This document shows, piece by piece, positions 25,634 to 31,238 of a DNA stretch of 36,407 nucleotides. The notes below the pieces were generated by a model, which saw only the letters and a program-made list of their open reading frames with translations, was not told where the DNA came from and ran no database searches. A program made the position numbers and the translations under genes. Where the stretch lies: positions 1 to 36,407 of IMG/VR virus record IMGVR_UViG_3300004805_000018; one strand, written 5' to 3'. Positions within the stretch are counted from its first letter, which is position 1. Each line of letters starts with the position of its first letter. The DNA comes from a virus.

Positions 25634-25691
25634 ATGGAATAAACTTGATGGCTTTTTTGTTTCTATAACTTGTTTAAATTAAGGAAAAATT

Positions 25692-25997
25692 ATGATTAAC
25701 GCATTTTTAATGTCAATTTTAACACACGCGGTTCAAGCAATTATTGGGTCAGGCGTATTTCAAGAAATTGAAAGATTGGTTTTGATTGAATTATCAAATA
25801 CAAAAACAGGTGCAGAAAAAGCGGCATCAGTAAAAGAAGGTTTAAAAAATGTCAAAGGTGAATTGGGTGCGGCATTAAATGGCACGGCTAATTGGGCATT
25901 AAATTTAGGCATTGAAACAGCGGTTGCATCAATCAATACTAAACTTGGTCAGCCAGCAACAGTTAATCCAGCAACTATTCCGCCAACAGGTGCGTAA
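25692..25997 (+). CDS. Small hypothetical protein in the lysis cassette
   Basis: A 101-residue protein. The N-terminal 30 residues are hydrophobic (AFLMSILTHAVQAIIGSGVF), then an amphipathic helix rich in Lys/Glu/Ala, and a Pro/Thr-rich end. AAGGAAAAA precedes the ATG and the stop overlaps the endolysin start by TAATG. It may be a second holin-like or anti-holin protein, or another membrane partner of the lysis system. There is no recognisable family. Residues 7-22 might cross or bind a membrane. Confidence 0.55.
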   Translation: MINAFLMSILTHAVQAIIGSGVFQEIERLVLIELSNTKTGAEKAASVKEGLKNVKGELGAALNGTANWALNLGIETAVASINTKLGQPATVNPATIPPTGA

Positions 25998-26413
25998 TGA
26001 TTAATTCCCGTAGCCTTTCGGATTTAAAGCCAAAGGTTGCGGCAATGTGTAGCGAGTTTATCAATCAATGCAAAGCAAAAGGCATTGATGTCATTATCAC
26101 ATCCACATATCGTGATATGGAAGCACAAACCGCATTATACGCACAGGGTCGCACAACCGCGGGCAAGATTGTTACCAATGCTAAAGCTGGTCAATCATTC
26201 CACAATTACAAGGTGGCGTTTGATTTTTGCCCGATAGTCAATGGCAAGGCGCAATGGAATGATGCCGTTTTGTTTTCTGAATGCGGACGGATTGCCGAAG
26301 GGATTGGTCTTGAGTGGGCAGGTAGATGGAGTGGAAAATTCCGCGAGTATGCTCATTTGCAGTATACTAATGGTTTATCATTAGCGGATTTTCAAAATGG
26401 AAAAACAATTTAA
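25997..26413 (+). CDS. Endolysin, M15-type peptidase
   Basis: A 138-residue cell-wall peptidase of the VanY/T5-endolysin group (M15). Zinc ligands are H69 and D76 in SFHNYKVAFDF and H120 in EYAHLQY; E117 (E-Y-A-H) is the likely catalytic acid. TSTYRDMEAQTALYAQGR near residues 36-52 is also typical of the family. It would cut the peptide crosslinks of peptidoglycan. There is no signal peptide, so it needs the holin for release. Linked to the upstream gene by a TAATG overlap. The next gene begins inside its last codons. Confidence 0.88.
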   Translation: MINSRSLSDLKPKVAAMCSEFINQCKAKGIDVIITSTYRDMEAQTALYAQGRTTAGKIVTNAKAGQSFHNYKVAFDFCPIVNGKAQWNDAVLFSECGRIAEGIGLEWAGRWSGKFREYAHLQYTNGLSLADFQNGKTI

Positions 26414-26957
26414 TGATTTAATATGTGAATATTGCAAAAATAATTTTTATGTAAATGATTCCCCATACCATGCAAAACGCAGAAAATACTGTTCTAGAAA
26501 ATGCAGTAATTCAGCAAATGCAATTAAAAAATCAACTGGGTTAAATCGTGTTGAATATGAAAAAAATTATTGGGCAAAACCTGAAAATAAATTGCGTCAA
26601 AAAGTAAATAAAGAAAATGCGCGATTAAAAAGAATGCTTGGTCTTGGTGAAGCCTATGTTAAAAGTATGCTTAATAGATGTAAAGCACGCGCCAAGACAA
26701 AAGGATATGATTTTAATTTAGATGTTTCAGATATAGTCATTCCACAAAAATGCCCAATTTTAGAAGTTGAATTAAAATATGTTACTGGGCGAGGGGGCAG
26801 TTGGAATTCACCATCAATAGATAGAATTGATAGTTGCAAAGGTTATGTAAAAGGCAATATTCAAATAATATCAAAGCGTGCAAATATTATTAAAAATGAT
26901 GCAACATTTGATGAAATTGAAAAAGTTTATTTATTTTTAAAAGATAAAATAATTTGA
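26397..26957 (+). CDS. HNH-type endonuclease with N-terminal zinc ribbon
   Basis: A 186-residue nuclease-like protein. C10, C13, C32 and C36 make a zinc finger; the second half has CPILEVELKY (from residue 119) followed by SPSIDRIDSCKGYVKGN and a IISKRANIIKNDAT helix, a pattern known from phage HNH-like endonucleases. It is probably a homing-type or DNA-processing nuclease. Codon use looks more AT-rich than the endolysin. It overlaps the endolysin gene by 17 bases and has no clear ribosome site. Its stop TGA is used by the next gene as part of TTGA. Confidence 0.7.
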   Translation: MEKQFNDLICEYCKNNFYVNDSPYHAKRRKYCSRKCSNSANAIKKSTGLNRVEYEKNYWAKPENKLRQKVNKENARLKRMLGLGEAYVKSMLNRCKARAKTKGYDFNLDVSDIVIPQKCPILEVELKYVTGRGGSWNSPSIDRIDSCKGYVKGNIQIISKRANIIKNDATFDEIEKVYLFLKDKII

Positions 26958-27385
26958 CCAAGTTTTGCAAAGCGTGTCAGACAGAAAAGCCCATCGCTGA
27001 ATATTATTTAATCAGGCGAAAAGAAACTAATACCACAAGGGTTGATAGCATTTGCAAGCATTGCAAAAAAGTTAAAAGCAAAAAGTGGTTTAAAGAAAAC
27101 AAAGAATCAGGAAGTAAGTCACGGCTTAAATCAAAGCTAAAAAAACGCTATAACATCACCATTGATGACTACAATACCATGTTAATCAATCAAGATGGTC
27201 GCTGTGCCATCTGTAGTAAGCGTCAGGCGCGTAGAAATCTATCGGTTGACCATTGCCATTCAACTAATGTTGTTCGTGGCTTATTGTGCGATAAATGCAA
27301 TATGGCGTTGGGACTGGTTGGTGATAATCTTGAAATACTTGCGGGCATGAAAGCATATTTGCAAAAAAGAAAAGGGGCGTTTTAA
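26954..27385 (+). CDS. Recombination endonuclease VII-like protein
   Basis: A 143-residue protein with the endonuclease VII/HNH core: GRCAICSKRQ with C84 and C87, SVDHCHSTNVVRG with D99 and H100, and LLCDKCNMALG with C112, C115 and N116. An N-terminal zinc ribbon uses C5, C8, C34 and C37. Endonuclease VII enzymes cut branched DNA such as Holliday junctions before packaging. It starts at TTG 26954 in a TTGA overlap with the HNH gene. Its last codons lie within a hairpin that ends the opposite-strand operon. Confidence 0.85.
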   Translation: MTKFCKACQTEKPIAEYYLIRRKETNTTRVDSICKHCKKVKSKKWFKENKESGSKSRLKSKLKKRYNITIDDYNTMLINQDGRCAICSKRQARRNLSVDHCHSTNVVRGLLCDKCNMALGLVGDNLEILAGMKAYLQKRKGAF

Positions 27386-27392
27386 GCCCCTT
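27362..27392 (-). terminator. Terminator of the leftward operon (minus strand)
   Basis: A 7-bp stem (27372-27378 with 27386-27392) has a 7-base loop. Read on the minus strand it is followed by a T-rich run (TTCTTTTTTG). It overlaps the last codons of the endonuclease VII gene on the plus strand, and could stop plus-strand transcripts weakly too. A second hairpin, 27395-27400 with 27405-27410, lies beside it without a T run. Confidence 0.75.
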
Positions 27393-27426
27393 AATGACGG
27401 AATCCCGTCAAAGTGCAATTAAGCAA

Positions 27427-27546
27427 TTAATTATCAATTGTGGCTTCATAGATGTCAACAATCAAAAGCCATAAAACTACAAATGGCAACCATATTGGAC
27501 TGGTGGCAATAATTAAACACAATTTTTGCTTAACCGACAGTTTCAT
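27427..27546 (-). CDS. 39-residue membrane protein
   Basis: A tiny open frame on the minus strand: MKLSVKQKLC, a long hydrophobic segment (LIIATSPIWLPFVVLWLLIV) and DIYEATIDN. The hydrophobic core would make one membrane helix. The start overlaps the preceding 57-residue gene by TAATG, which supports translation. It is the last gene of the leftward operon, ahead of the terminator at 27362-27392. Function unknown. It may be an inhibitor or superinfection-exclusion peptide, but that is a guess. Confidence 0.5.
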   Translation of the reverse strand: MKLSVKQKLCLIIATSPIWLPFVVLWLLIVDIYEATIDN

Positions 27547-27719
27547 TAAAAATTATTTCTTAACCTATCAATTGAATCACATAGTGCGGCAACAAAAGAA
27601 AATGCCAGCACCAACATTAGCCACCAATTATTGTCGTATTTAGTGGCAAGCCAAATGGCTAATCCCTGCCCAACCAAATCAATTACATTGTAACGCTTAA
27701 AGATTAAAAATTTAATCAT
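27546..27719 (-). CDS. 57-residue membrane protein
   Basis: A small minus-strand gene: MIKFLIFKRYNV, a first hydrophobic stretch (IDLVGQGLAIWLA), a short polar loop with KYDNN, then WWLMLVLAFSFVAALC and a basic tail DSIDRLRNNF. Two membrane-spanning parts are likely. The start ATG overlaps the stop of the winged-helix gene by ATGA, and its own stop overlaps the next start by TAATG, strong signs that it is a real gene. Unrecognised. Confidence 0.58.
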   Translation of the reverse strand: MIKFLIFKRYNVIDLVGQGLAIWLATKYDNNWWLMLVLAFSFVAALCDSIDRLRNNF

Positions 27720-28219
27720 ACTGAAGCCCCATCATAAAGTGAAAAAGTTGAACCAATGCTAGGCGTGCCAAAAGCGGATGATTTTATTTTCTGCCAAGCA
27801 TAATCAGACCCAGCACGACCAAGGTTTAGATAAGTTTTTGCATTGGGATTTTTAGGGTCAATCAATATTTTTTGATGCGGGGCTTTTTGGACTGGCAGAT
27901 TGCGTTTGGGTCTGTTTTCAAAATTGATATTATCAACCATTGTGCGCTGATTTTCTGTTGCCGCAATGTTGGGCATTGGGAATTTTTTATTTTTGGTGAA
28001 ATACGCAAAAACATATTTGGCGCAAGCTGGGTCAAACTTTCTTTCACGACTTAAATATTTGCCATTATATAAGCGTTTCAAATCCGTTTTAATTACGCTA
28101 AAAGAATCGGATATGTGTTGCGCGACTTCCGATGATGTAAGTTTTTTATTATCCAACAATTCCAAAATCATCATTCTGCGTTTATAAGCCAGTAATCTAT
28201 TTATTGCGCTTGCATTCAT
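27716..28219 (-). CDS. Winged-helix transcription regulator
   Basis: A 167-residue protein on the minus strand. Residues about 5-60 form a winged helix-turn-helix: RMMILELLDNKKLTSSEVAQHI is the first part, SVIKTDLKRLYNGKYLSRE the recognition helix and wing. The C-terminal half is Pro/Asn/Lys-rich and likely flexible. It may control the leftward operon or the rightward early genes. It has its own candidate promoter at 28293-28320 and a tandem GTTACAG repeat in the leader, possible binding sites for itself. Coupled to the 57-residue membrane gene. Confidence 0.7.
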   Translation of the reverse strand: MNASAINRLLAYKRRMMILELLDNKKLTSSEVAQHISDSFSVIKTDLKRLYNGKYLSRERKFDPACAKYVFAYFTKNKKFPMPNIAATENQRTMVDNINFENRPKRNLPVQKAPHQKILIDPKNPNAKTYLNLGRAGSDYAWQKIKSSAFGTPSIGSTFSLYDGASV

Positions 28220-28247
28220 TTTTTGTTTCCTTTGTGTAATGTGTAGC

Positions 28248-28261
28248 GTTACAGGTTACAG
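28248..28261 (-). repeat. Tandem 7-bp repeat in the regulator leader
   Basis: GTTACAG occurs twice without a gap (28248-28254 and 28255-28261), about 30-40 bases upstream of the winged-helix regulator start. It could be an operator for autoregulation, but two copies of seven bases may also be chance. Confidence 0.35.
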
Positions 28262-28292
28262 TTGGGGTAATCATGCGGTTAATATAATAATC

Positions 28293-28320
28293 ACAATATA
28301 TTGTATTTTAAGCATAGCAA
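28293..28320 (-). promoter_or_regulatory. Leftward promoter of the regulator gene with overlapping palindrome
   Basis: On the minus strand TTGCTA (28320-28315) is followed after 16 bp by TATTGT (28298-28293). The same TTGC/TATTGT arrangement occurs at 30351-30379 and 30731-30759. The -10 box lies in the 12-bp perfect palindrome ACAATATATTGT (28293-28304), a good place for a repressor to bind. Confidence 0.55.
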
Positions 28321-28351
28321 AAAATAACAGGACACTTTCCCCCAATTTTAA

Positions 28352-28603
28352 TTAAAACGGCATTGATTCATCAATTTCATCAAGCCCGCCAGCATTTTGA
28401 TTGCGTGGCGCACCATCTTTAGGTAAAGGTTCACGCATTTGAATCCATCCATCAAAGTTGGTTGGTAGTGATTCAATGTTTAGCGCAATTCCGCCATTTT
28501 TTGTTTCCATTGCAACACCGCATTTATGCCAGCGCACTTTTTCATTGCCCTGCTTGTCCTTATATGCGCCTGCTTTTGCGATTAAATCATGGGTAATAGC
28601 CAT
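28352..28603 (-). CDS. Small SSB-like protein with acidic C-terminal tail
   Basis: An 83-residue protein on the minus strand. It begins MAITHDLIAKAGAY, followed by a strand pair (EKVRWHKCGVAMETKNGGIAL) and a Trp-containing strand GWIQMREPL. It ends with GGLDEIDESMPF. Bacterial and phage single-stranded DNA-binding proteins have such acidic tails ending in PF, used to recruit partner enzymes. Size and place, in an operon with an annealing protein and an exonuclease, agree with a small ssDNA-binding function. No full OB fold can be seen, so this is tentative. It overlaps the upstream gene by TAATG. Confidence 0.55.
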   Translation of the reverse strand: MAITHDLIAKAGAYKDKQGNEKVRWHKCGVAMETKNGGIALNIESLPTNFDGWIQMREPLPKDGAPRNQNAGGLDEIDESMPF

Positions 28604-28779
28604 TATTCAGTTTCCTTTTGTTTAAATTTTGCATCAGTTTCTTCAATCCATTTTAAAATTTCATCTAAAACAAAATGCGCTGGAGTTGCATTTTCTTTAT
28701 TTTCAATTGAGGCATCCAATTCTGTTGATATTTGCACCCCATCATCAGTATCTTCAATAACAATTTTTACAATAGCCAT
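28603..28779 (-). CDS. 58-residue acidic hypothetical protein
   Basis: A small minus-strand gene: MAIVKIVIEDTDDGVQIS is a strand pair, then an acidic linker and a helix FVLDEILKWIEETDAKF. AAAGGAAAC lies before the ATG and the stop overlaps the SSB-like gene by TAATG. It lies right after the exonuclease gene. It may work with the recombination enzymes. Unrecognised. Confidence 0.6.
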   Translation of the reverse strand: MAIVKIVIEDTDDGVQISTELDASIENKENATPAHFVLDEILKWIEETDAKFKQKETE

Positions 28780-28780
28780 T

Positions 28781-29398
28781 TTACTTGTTTCCTTTTTTTA
28801 GTTGATTAAATAATACATTTACTTCATTCAAAAAAGCCGTTATGGCGGCTTCCATTTCAGCAATATATGCTTCATCGCGAGGGACACGACAAACATATAA
28901 GGCTAAATCATCCCCAACATCGGGGCAATAACTAATAAAATCGCACCATTGATGCCCTGTGCAAGACATTTGAAATTGCATTTGTGGGTAATACTTTGAT
29001 GGCGAACCACCGCCTAATATTGTTTCAATATGGTTTGCCGCTGTTGGGCATTTAATTTCAATTTGCCCGTCAGGTAACATCCCATCAGGTGATGCGCCAG
29101 CCATTTCAATTGTGGGGTGATGAATAAACCCTATTTCAGTCACAAACACATCATTTTGGGCTTCATATAACGCACGCGCAATAGGTTCTAACCGCACGCC
29201 CCGTTCCATGTGATGGTTGATATAGGTTTCTTCTTTTAAACCCGTCAGCCTTTCGCAAACAAGCTGAATGCGATAATTTCTGCGTGATGTGGCTTCACCT
29301 GTTTTAACTGTTGCCATGACATCAGCAACGCGGCTGGCGGTTACTTTGCCAAGCCGAACATTAAACCATTCATCAGAACCTTGAATAATTGTTTCCAT
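28781..29398 (-). CDS. YqaJ/lambda-type viral recombinase exonuclease
   Basis: A 205-residue exonuclease of the YqaJ family (PD-(D/E)XK fold). Motifs: the N-terminal QGSDEWFNVRLGKVTAS, E71 in VRLEP, D105 in GASPDGM, E114 and K116 in IEIKCPT, and the YYPQMQFQMSCTG segment. It degrades one strand of double-stranded DNA ends from 5' to 3', leaving a 3' tail for the annealing protein. Together with the adjacent Erf-like gene it makes a two-part recombination system like lambda Red. The ATG lies 9 bases downstream of the Erf stop on the minus strand. Confidence 0.9.
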   Translation of the reverse strand: METIIQGSDEWFNVRLGKVTASRVADVMATVKTGEATSRRNYRIQLVCERLTGLKEETYINHHMERGVRLEPIARALYEAQNDVFVTEIGFIHHPTIEMAGASPDGMLPDGQIEIKCPTAANHIETILGGGSPSKYYPQMQFQMSCTGHQWCDFISYCPDVGDDLALYVCRVPRDEAYIAEMEAAITAFLNEVNVLFNQLKKGNK

Positions 29399-29406
29399 TG
29401 TTTTTC

Positions 29407-29985
29407 CTATGGGTGATGTAATTCAAACAACGACTTCATTTCATCCTTTGCCTTAACAACAGCATTGGTTGCATCAACATTGCCTTTGCAACGCGCCACA
29501 GCCGTTTTATAGGCTGTTTGTAATTCTGCTAGGGTTTTGGTATCAGTTACCAATTTAACAGCCGCTTCCACATCCACAGCATTATTTGTAGCATTATATA
29601 TAGCACCAACGCCATCATCATCGTCAGCATAAAGACCACAAATAGCGGAAAGGCTATAACGACGCAAATAAGTGAGAGCAGACCCCAATCCCTGCGGGTC
29701 TTGTTTTTGTAACGGACACGTTGCGGTATCTTCAATCCATTCCCCTGATTCGTGAATTAATCGTGTTGTTAAGTTTAAACGACCATCATCACTTGGCGAT
29801 GGTGTTTGCAAAAATGCAATGCCGTTTTTATTTAATGCGGCTTTGACTGCATTAATCACAGATTGCAAGTCAGCATATTTGCTTTTAAGGTGCGGGTTTT
29901 TGGCATTTTCAATAGCGTAGGTAATGCCCATTTGTGCCTTAATTAAAGCAGGCGCAATTTTAATAAGTGATTCACTTGTTTTCAT
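29407..29985 (-). CDS. Erf-type single-strand annealing protein
   Basis: A 192-residue protein of the Erf family: KNPHLKSKYADL at residues 30-40, a middle strand set, QGLGSALTYLRRYSLSAICGLYADDDDG at about residues 98-125, then a helical C-terminal part. Erf proteins bind single-stranded DNA and anneal complementary strands. The start chosen, ATG 29985, has GGAAATAAC before it and follows the small membrane gene's stop by one base. An earlier in-frame TTG at 30000 has no ribosome site and would overlap it. Confidence 0.9.
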   Translation of the reverse strand: MKTSESLIKIAPALIKAQMGITYAIENAKNPHLKSKYADLQSVINAVKAALNKNGIAFLQTPSPSDDGRLNLTTRLIHESGEWIEDTATCPLQKQDPQGLGSALTYLRRYSLSAICGLYADDDDGVGAIYNATNNAVDVEAAVKLVTDTKTLAELQTAYKTAVARCKGNVDATNAVVKAKDEMKSLFELHHP

Positions 29986-29986
29986 G

Positions 29987-30082
29987 TTATTTCCAATCAA
30001 AAAATTTGGCTAATGCTTCACCAGCCAAAAGAATGGCTAAAAATACAACCAGCCCCAAAATTACAATAGTCAAATTGTCCAT
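29987..30082 (-). CDS. 31-residue membrane peptide
   Basis: A short minus-strand frame MDNLTIVILGLVVFLAILLAGEALAKFFDWK. The hydrophobic part (residues 4-20) would span the membrane once; the charge is at the C-terminal end. It sits exactly between two genes of the operon, with its start two bases after the preceding stop and its stop one base ahead of the Erf start. GGGGCTTAAC precedes the ATG. Function unknown. Confidence 0.5.
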   Translation of the reverse strand: MDNLTIVILGLVVFLAILLAGEALAKFFDWK

Positions 30083-30083
30083 G

Positions 30084-30305
30084 TTAAGCCCCAGTCACAA
30101 TATTAAAAATTTCGTTTTCAATTTTTTCAATAATGGTATTGCAAAGAATTGGAAGTAAATCAACGGTGTCATTTAATGTTTCAACTGCAACCAATTGAAT
30201 GTTGTGATACGTTGGCGAATCGCCTGTGCCAAATGGGTCTTTTTCAACTTCATGTAAAAAGTAAACATCAAGTGTAATGCCGTTAATAATTAAAGTTTCT
30301 AACAT
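30084..30305 (-). CDS. First gene of the leftward operon, hypothetical
   Basis: A 73-residue protein on the minus strand, not recognised: two or three strands (LETLIINGITLDVYFLHEVEK), a loop with FGTGDSPT and a C-terminal helix with LLPILCNTIIEKIENEIFNIV. The ATG at 30305 has AAGGGGAAACAA upstream. An in-frame ATG at 30335 lacks that. It is the first gene after the leftward promoter at 30351-30379, so it is expected early. Confidence 0.6.
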   Translation of the reverse strand: MLETLIINGITLDVYFLHEVEKDPFGTGDSPTYHNIQLVAVETLNDTVDLLPILCNTIIEKIENEIFNIVTGA

Positions 30306-30339
30306 TTGTTTCCCCTTGTTTCCGTTAATATGCAAAAGC

Positions 30340-30403
30340 GCATAAGTGATACAATACAGATGTTTTATACATTATGCAACCACTTTTATACAAATATTAA
30401 AAA
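30340..30403. promoter_or_regulatory. Divergent control region between the two early operons
   Basis: The leftward operon and the rightward VRR-NUC gene diverge here. GCATAA (30340-30345) and TTATGC (30372-30377) form a 6-bp inverted repeat, and AAGTG (30344-30348) faces CACTT (30381-30385). TTTTATACA occurs twice (30363-30371 and 30384-30392), either of which may be a rightward -10 box. The VRR-NUC ATG has no ribosome site, so if the second is used the mRNA would be nearly leaderless. Confidence 0.45.
30351..30379 (-). promoter_or_regulatory. Leftward early promoter
   Basis: On the minus strand TTGCAT (30379-30374), a 17-bp spacer and TATTGT (30356-30351) match in spacing and boxes the promoter of the structured RNA at 30731-30759. 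It should drive the recombination operon that begins at 30305. Confidence 0.6.
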
Positions 30404-30745
30404 ATGAATGAACATCAAATACAAGTTGCCGTTATTACATGGTTTCGCCTGCAATATCCCAAGCTGATTATGTTTGCCATTCCTAATGGTGGAGTGCGTA
30501 ACATTGGCACAGCCGTCAAATTAAAAAATGAGGGCGTGTTGGCTGGCGTGGCTGATTTATTTTTAATGTCACCCAATGCAACCAGTCATGGATTATTTAT
30601 AGAAATGAAAGCGGCAAAGGGTAAAGTGTCAGACCAACAGAAATACTTTCTAGAACAGGCAAAGGCGCAAGGTTATTCGGCTTGCGTATGCCATTCATTT
30701 GATGAAGCCCAGGTGGTAATAAATAAATACTTGCACAATAGATAG
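30404..30745 (+). CDS. VRR-NUC domain nuclease
   Basis: A 113-residue stand-alone VRR-NUC protein (PD-(D/E)XK superfamily). Features: N-terminal NEHQIQVAVITWFRLQYP, AIPNGGVRNIG at 25-35, D51 in GVADLFL, E67 and K69 in LFIEMKA and the Q78 region SDQQKYFL. VRR-NUC proteins cut branched DNA structures, so it may process replication or recombination forks. The ATG has no visible ribosome site, consistent with leaderless or weak initiation. The gene is followed by a structured RNA with its own promoter. Confidence 0.88.
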   Translation: MNEHQIQVAVITWFRLQYPKLIMFAIPNGGVRNIGTAVKLKNEGVLAGVADLFLMSPNATSHGLFIEMKAAKGKVSDQQKYFLEQAKAQGYSACVCHSFDEAQVVINKYLHNR

Positions 30746-30759
30746 ATTTATATTATTGT
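30731..30759 (+). promoter_or_regulatory. Promoter for the structured RNA
   Basis: TTGCAC (30731-30736), a 17-bp spacer, and TATTGT (30754-30759). Transcription would begin near 30766, exactly at the first base of the structured part. The -35 box overlaps the last codons of the VRR-NUC gene. Confidence 0.55.
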
Positions 30760-30765
30760 TTTGTT

Positions 30766-30872
30766 TAAGTGGTAGAAGCAATGACCCGTGCGAGGGGTTT
30801 CAATTGCTACTACTATTTGTAGTAAGCCGTTAATCTTAATTCTCGCACAATTAAGGTTAGCGGTTTTTTTTT
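30766..30872 (+). ncRNA. Structured RNA with kissing hairpin loops
   Basis: About 107 bases between two genes. Hairpin 1: 30772-30782 pairs with 30803-30813 (one A-A mismatch) and 30784-30787 with 30795-30798, leaving a 7-base loop GTGCGAG at 30788-30794. Hairpin 2: 30827-30841 pairs with 30849-30863 (15 bp, two G-U) around the 7-base loop CTCGCAC at 30842-30848, followed by nine T. The two loops are exact reverse complements over their full length, so they can kiss. The region has a matched promoter upstream and the second hairpin is an intrinsic terminator. I do not recognise it as any known RNA family. It could be a free small RNA or a leader for the T5orf172-like gene. Confidence 0.65.
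30827..30872 (+). terminator. Intrinsic terminator of the structured RNA
   Basis: A 15-bp stem (30827-30841 with 30849-30863) followed by nine T at 30864-30872. The stem is longer than needed for termination, and its loop is complementary to hairpin 1. The next gene's ribosome site GGAG follows at once, so genes from 30884 need read-through or control of this stop. Confidence 0.85.
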
Positions 30873-30883
30873 GGAGTTTTGAT

Positions 30884-31237
30884 ATGGCTTATTATGGTTT
30901 TGTATATGTAATGGCAAATGAAGCAATGCCTGATTTTTTTAAAATAGGATTTACAGACAAAGCACCAAGTCAAAGGGCGGCTGAATTATCTAACACATCT
31001 GTGCCTTTTAATTTTCAATTGGTTTGTTATGGTGAAGTAGAAAATGCACAAAATTTTGAAAGAAAATTGCATGAAATTTATAGCGAAAATAGAGTAAATA
31101 CTCAAAGGGAATTTTTTAAATTTAGTGCTTCTGAAGTTTTAAAATTGTGTAATGTTATAAAAGAGCATTGTGATTTTTTTACTACTGGCGAAATTTATAA
31201 TTTTATTGAATATCAAGTTAGTAAGAAGGATATTTAA
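30884..31237 (+). CDS. T5orf172/GIY-YIG-like domain protein
   Basis: A 117-residue protein with the T5orf172 (MUG113-like) fold, related to GIY-YIG nucleases: GFVYVM at residues 5-10 (equivalent of the GIY strand), FKIGFT at 19-24, R31 in SQRAAEL, FERKLHEIY with E at 59 and 64, and REFFKF at 75-80. Proteins of this type occur in phages and may cut or bind DNA. The ATG at 30884 follows GGAG at good spacing. An upstream reading from 30788 would run through the structured RNA and is rejected. It ends one base ahead of the replication gene. Confidence 0.75.
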   Translation: MAYYGFVYVMANEAMPDFFKIGFTDKAPSQRAAELSNTSVPFNFQLVCYGEVENAQNFERKLHEIYSENRVNTQREFFKFSASEVLKLCNVIKEHCDFFTTGEIYNFIEYQVSKKDI

Positions 31238-31238
31238 T

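Noticed and set aside
27452-27643. Plus-strand frame of 63 codons
   Set aside because: No ribosome site, antisense to two coupled membrane genes on the minus strand that explain the same bases better.
28346-28357. Palindrome TTTTAATTAAAA at the end of the SSB-like gene
   Set aside because: AT-only and overlapping a stop codon; easily random in AT-rich DNA.
28589-28801. Plus-strand frame of 70 codons
   Set aside because: Antisense to the 58-residue gene and its overlaps; no plus-strand start signals.
30788-30883. Upstream start for the T5orf172-like gene
   Set aside because: The extra residues come from the structured RNA and terminator; ATG 30884 has GGAG.
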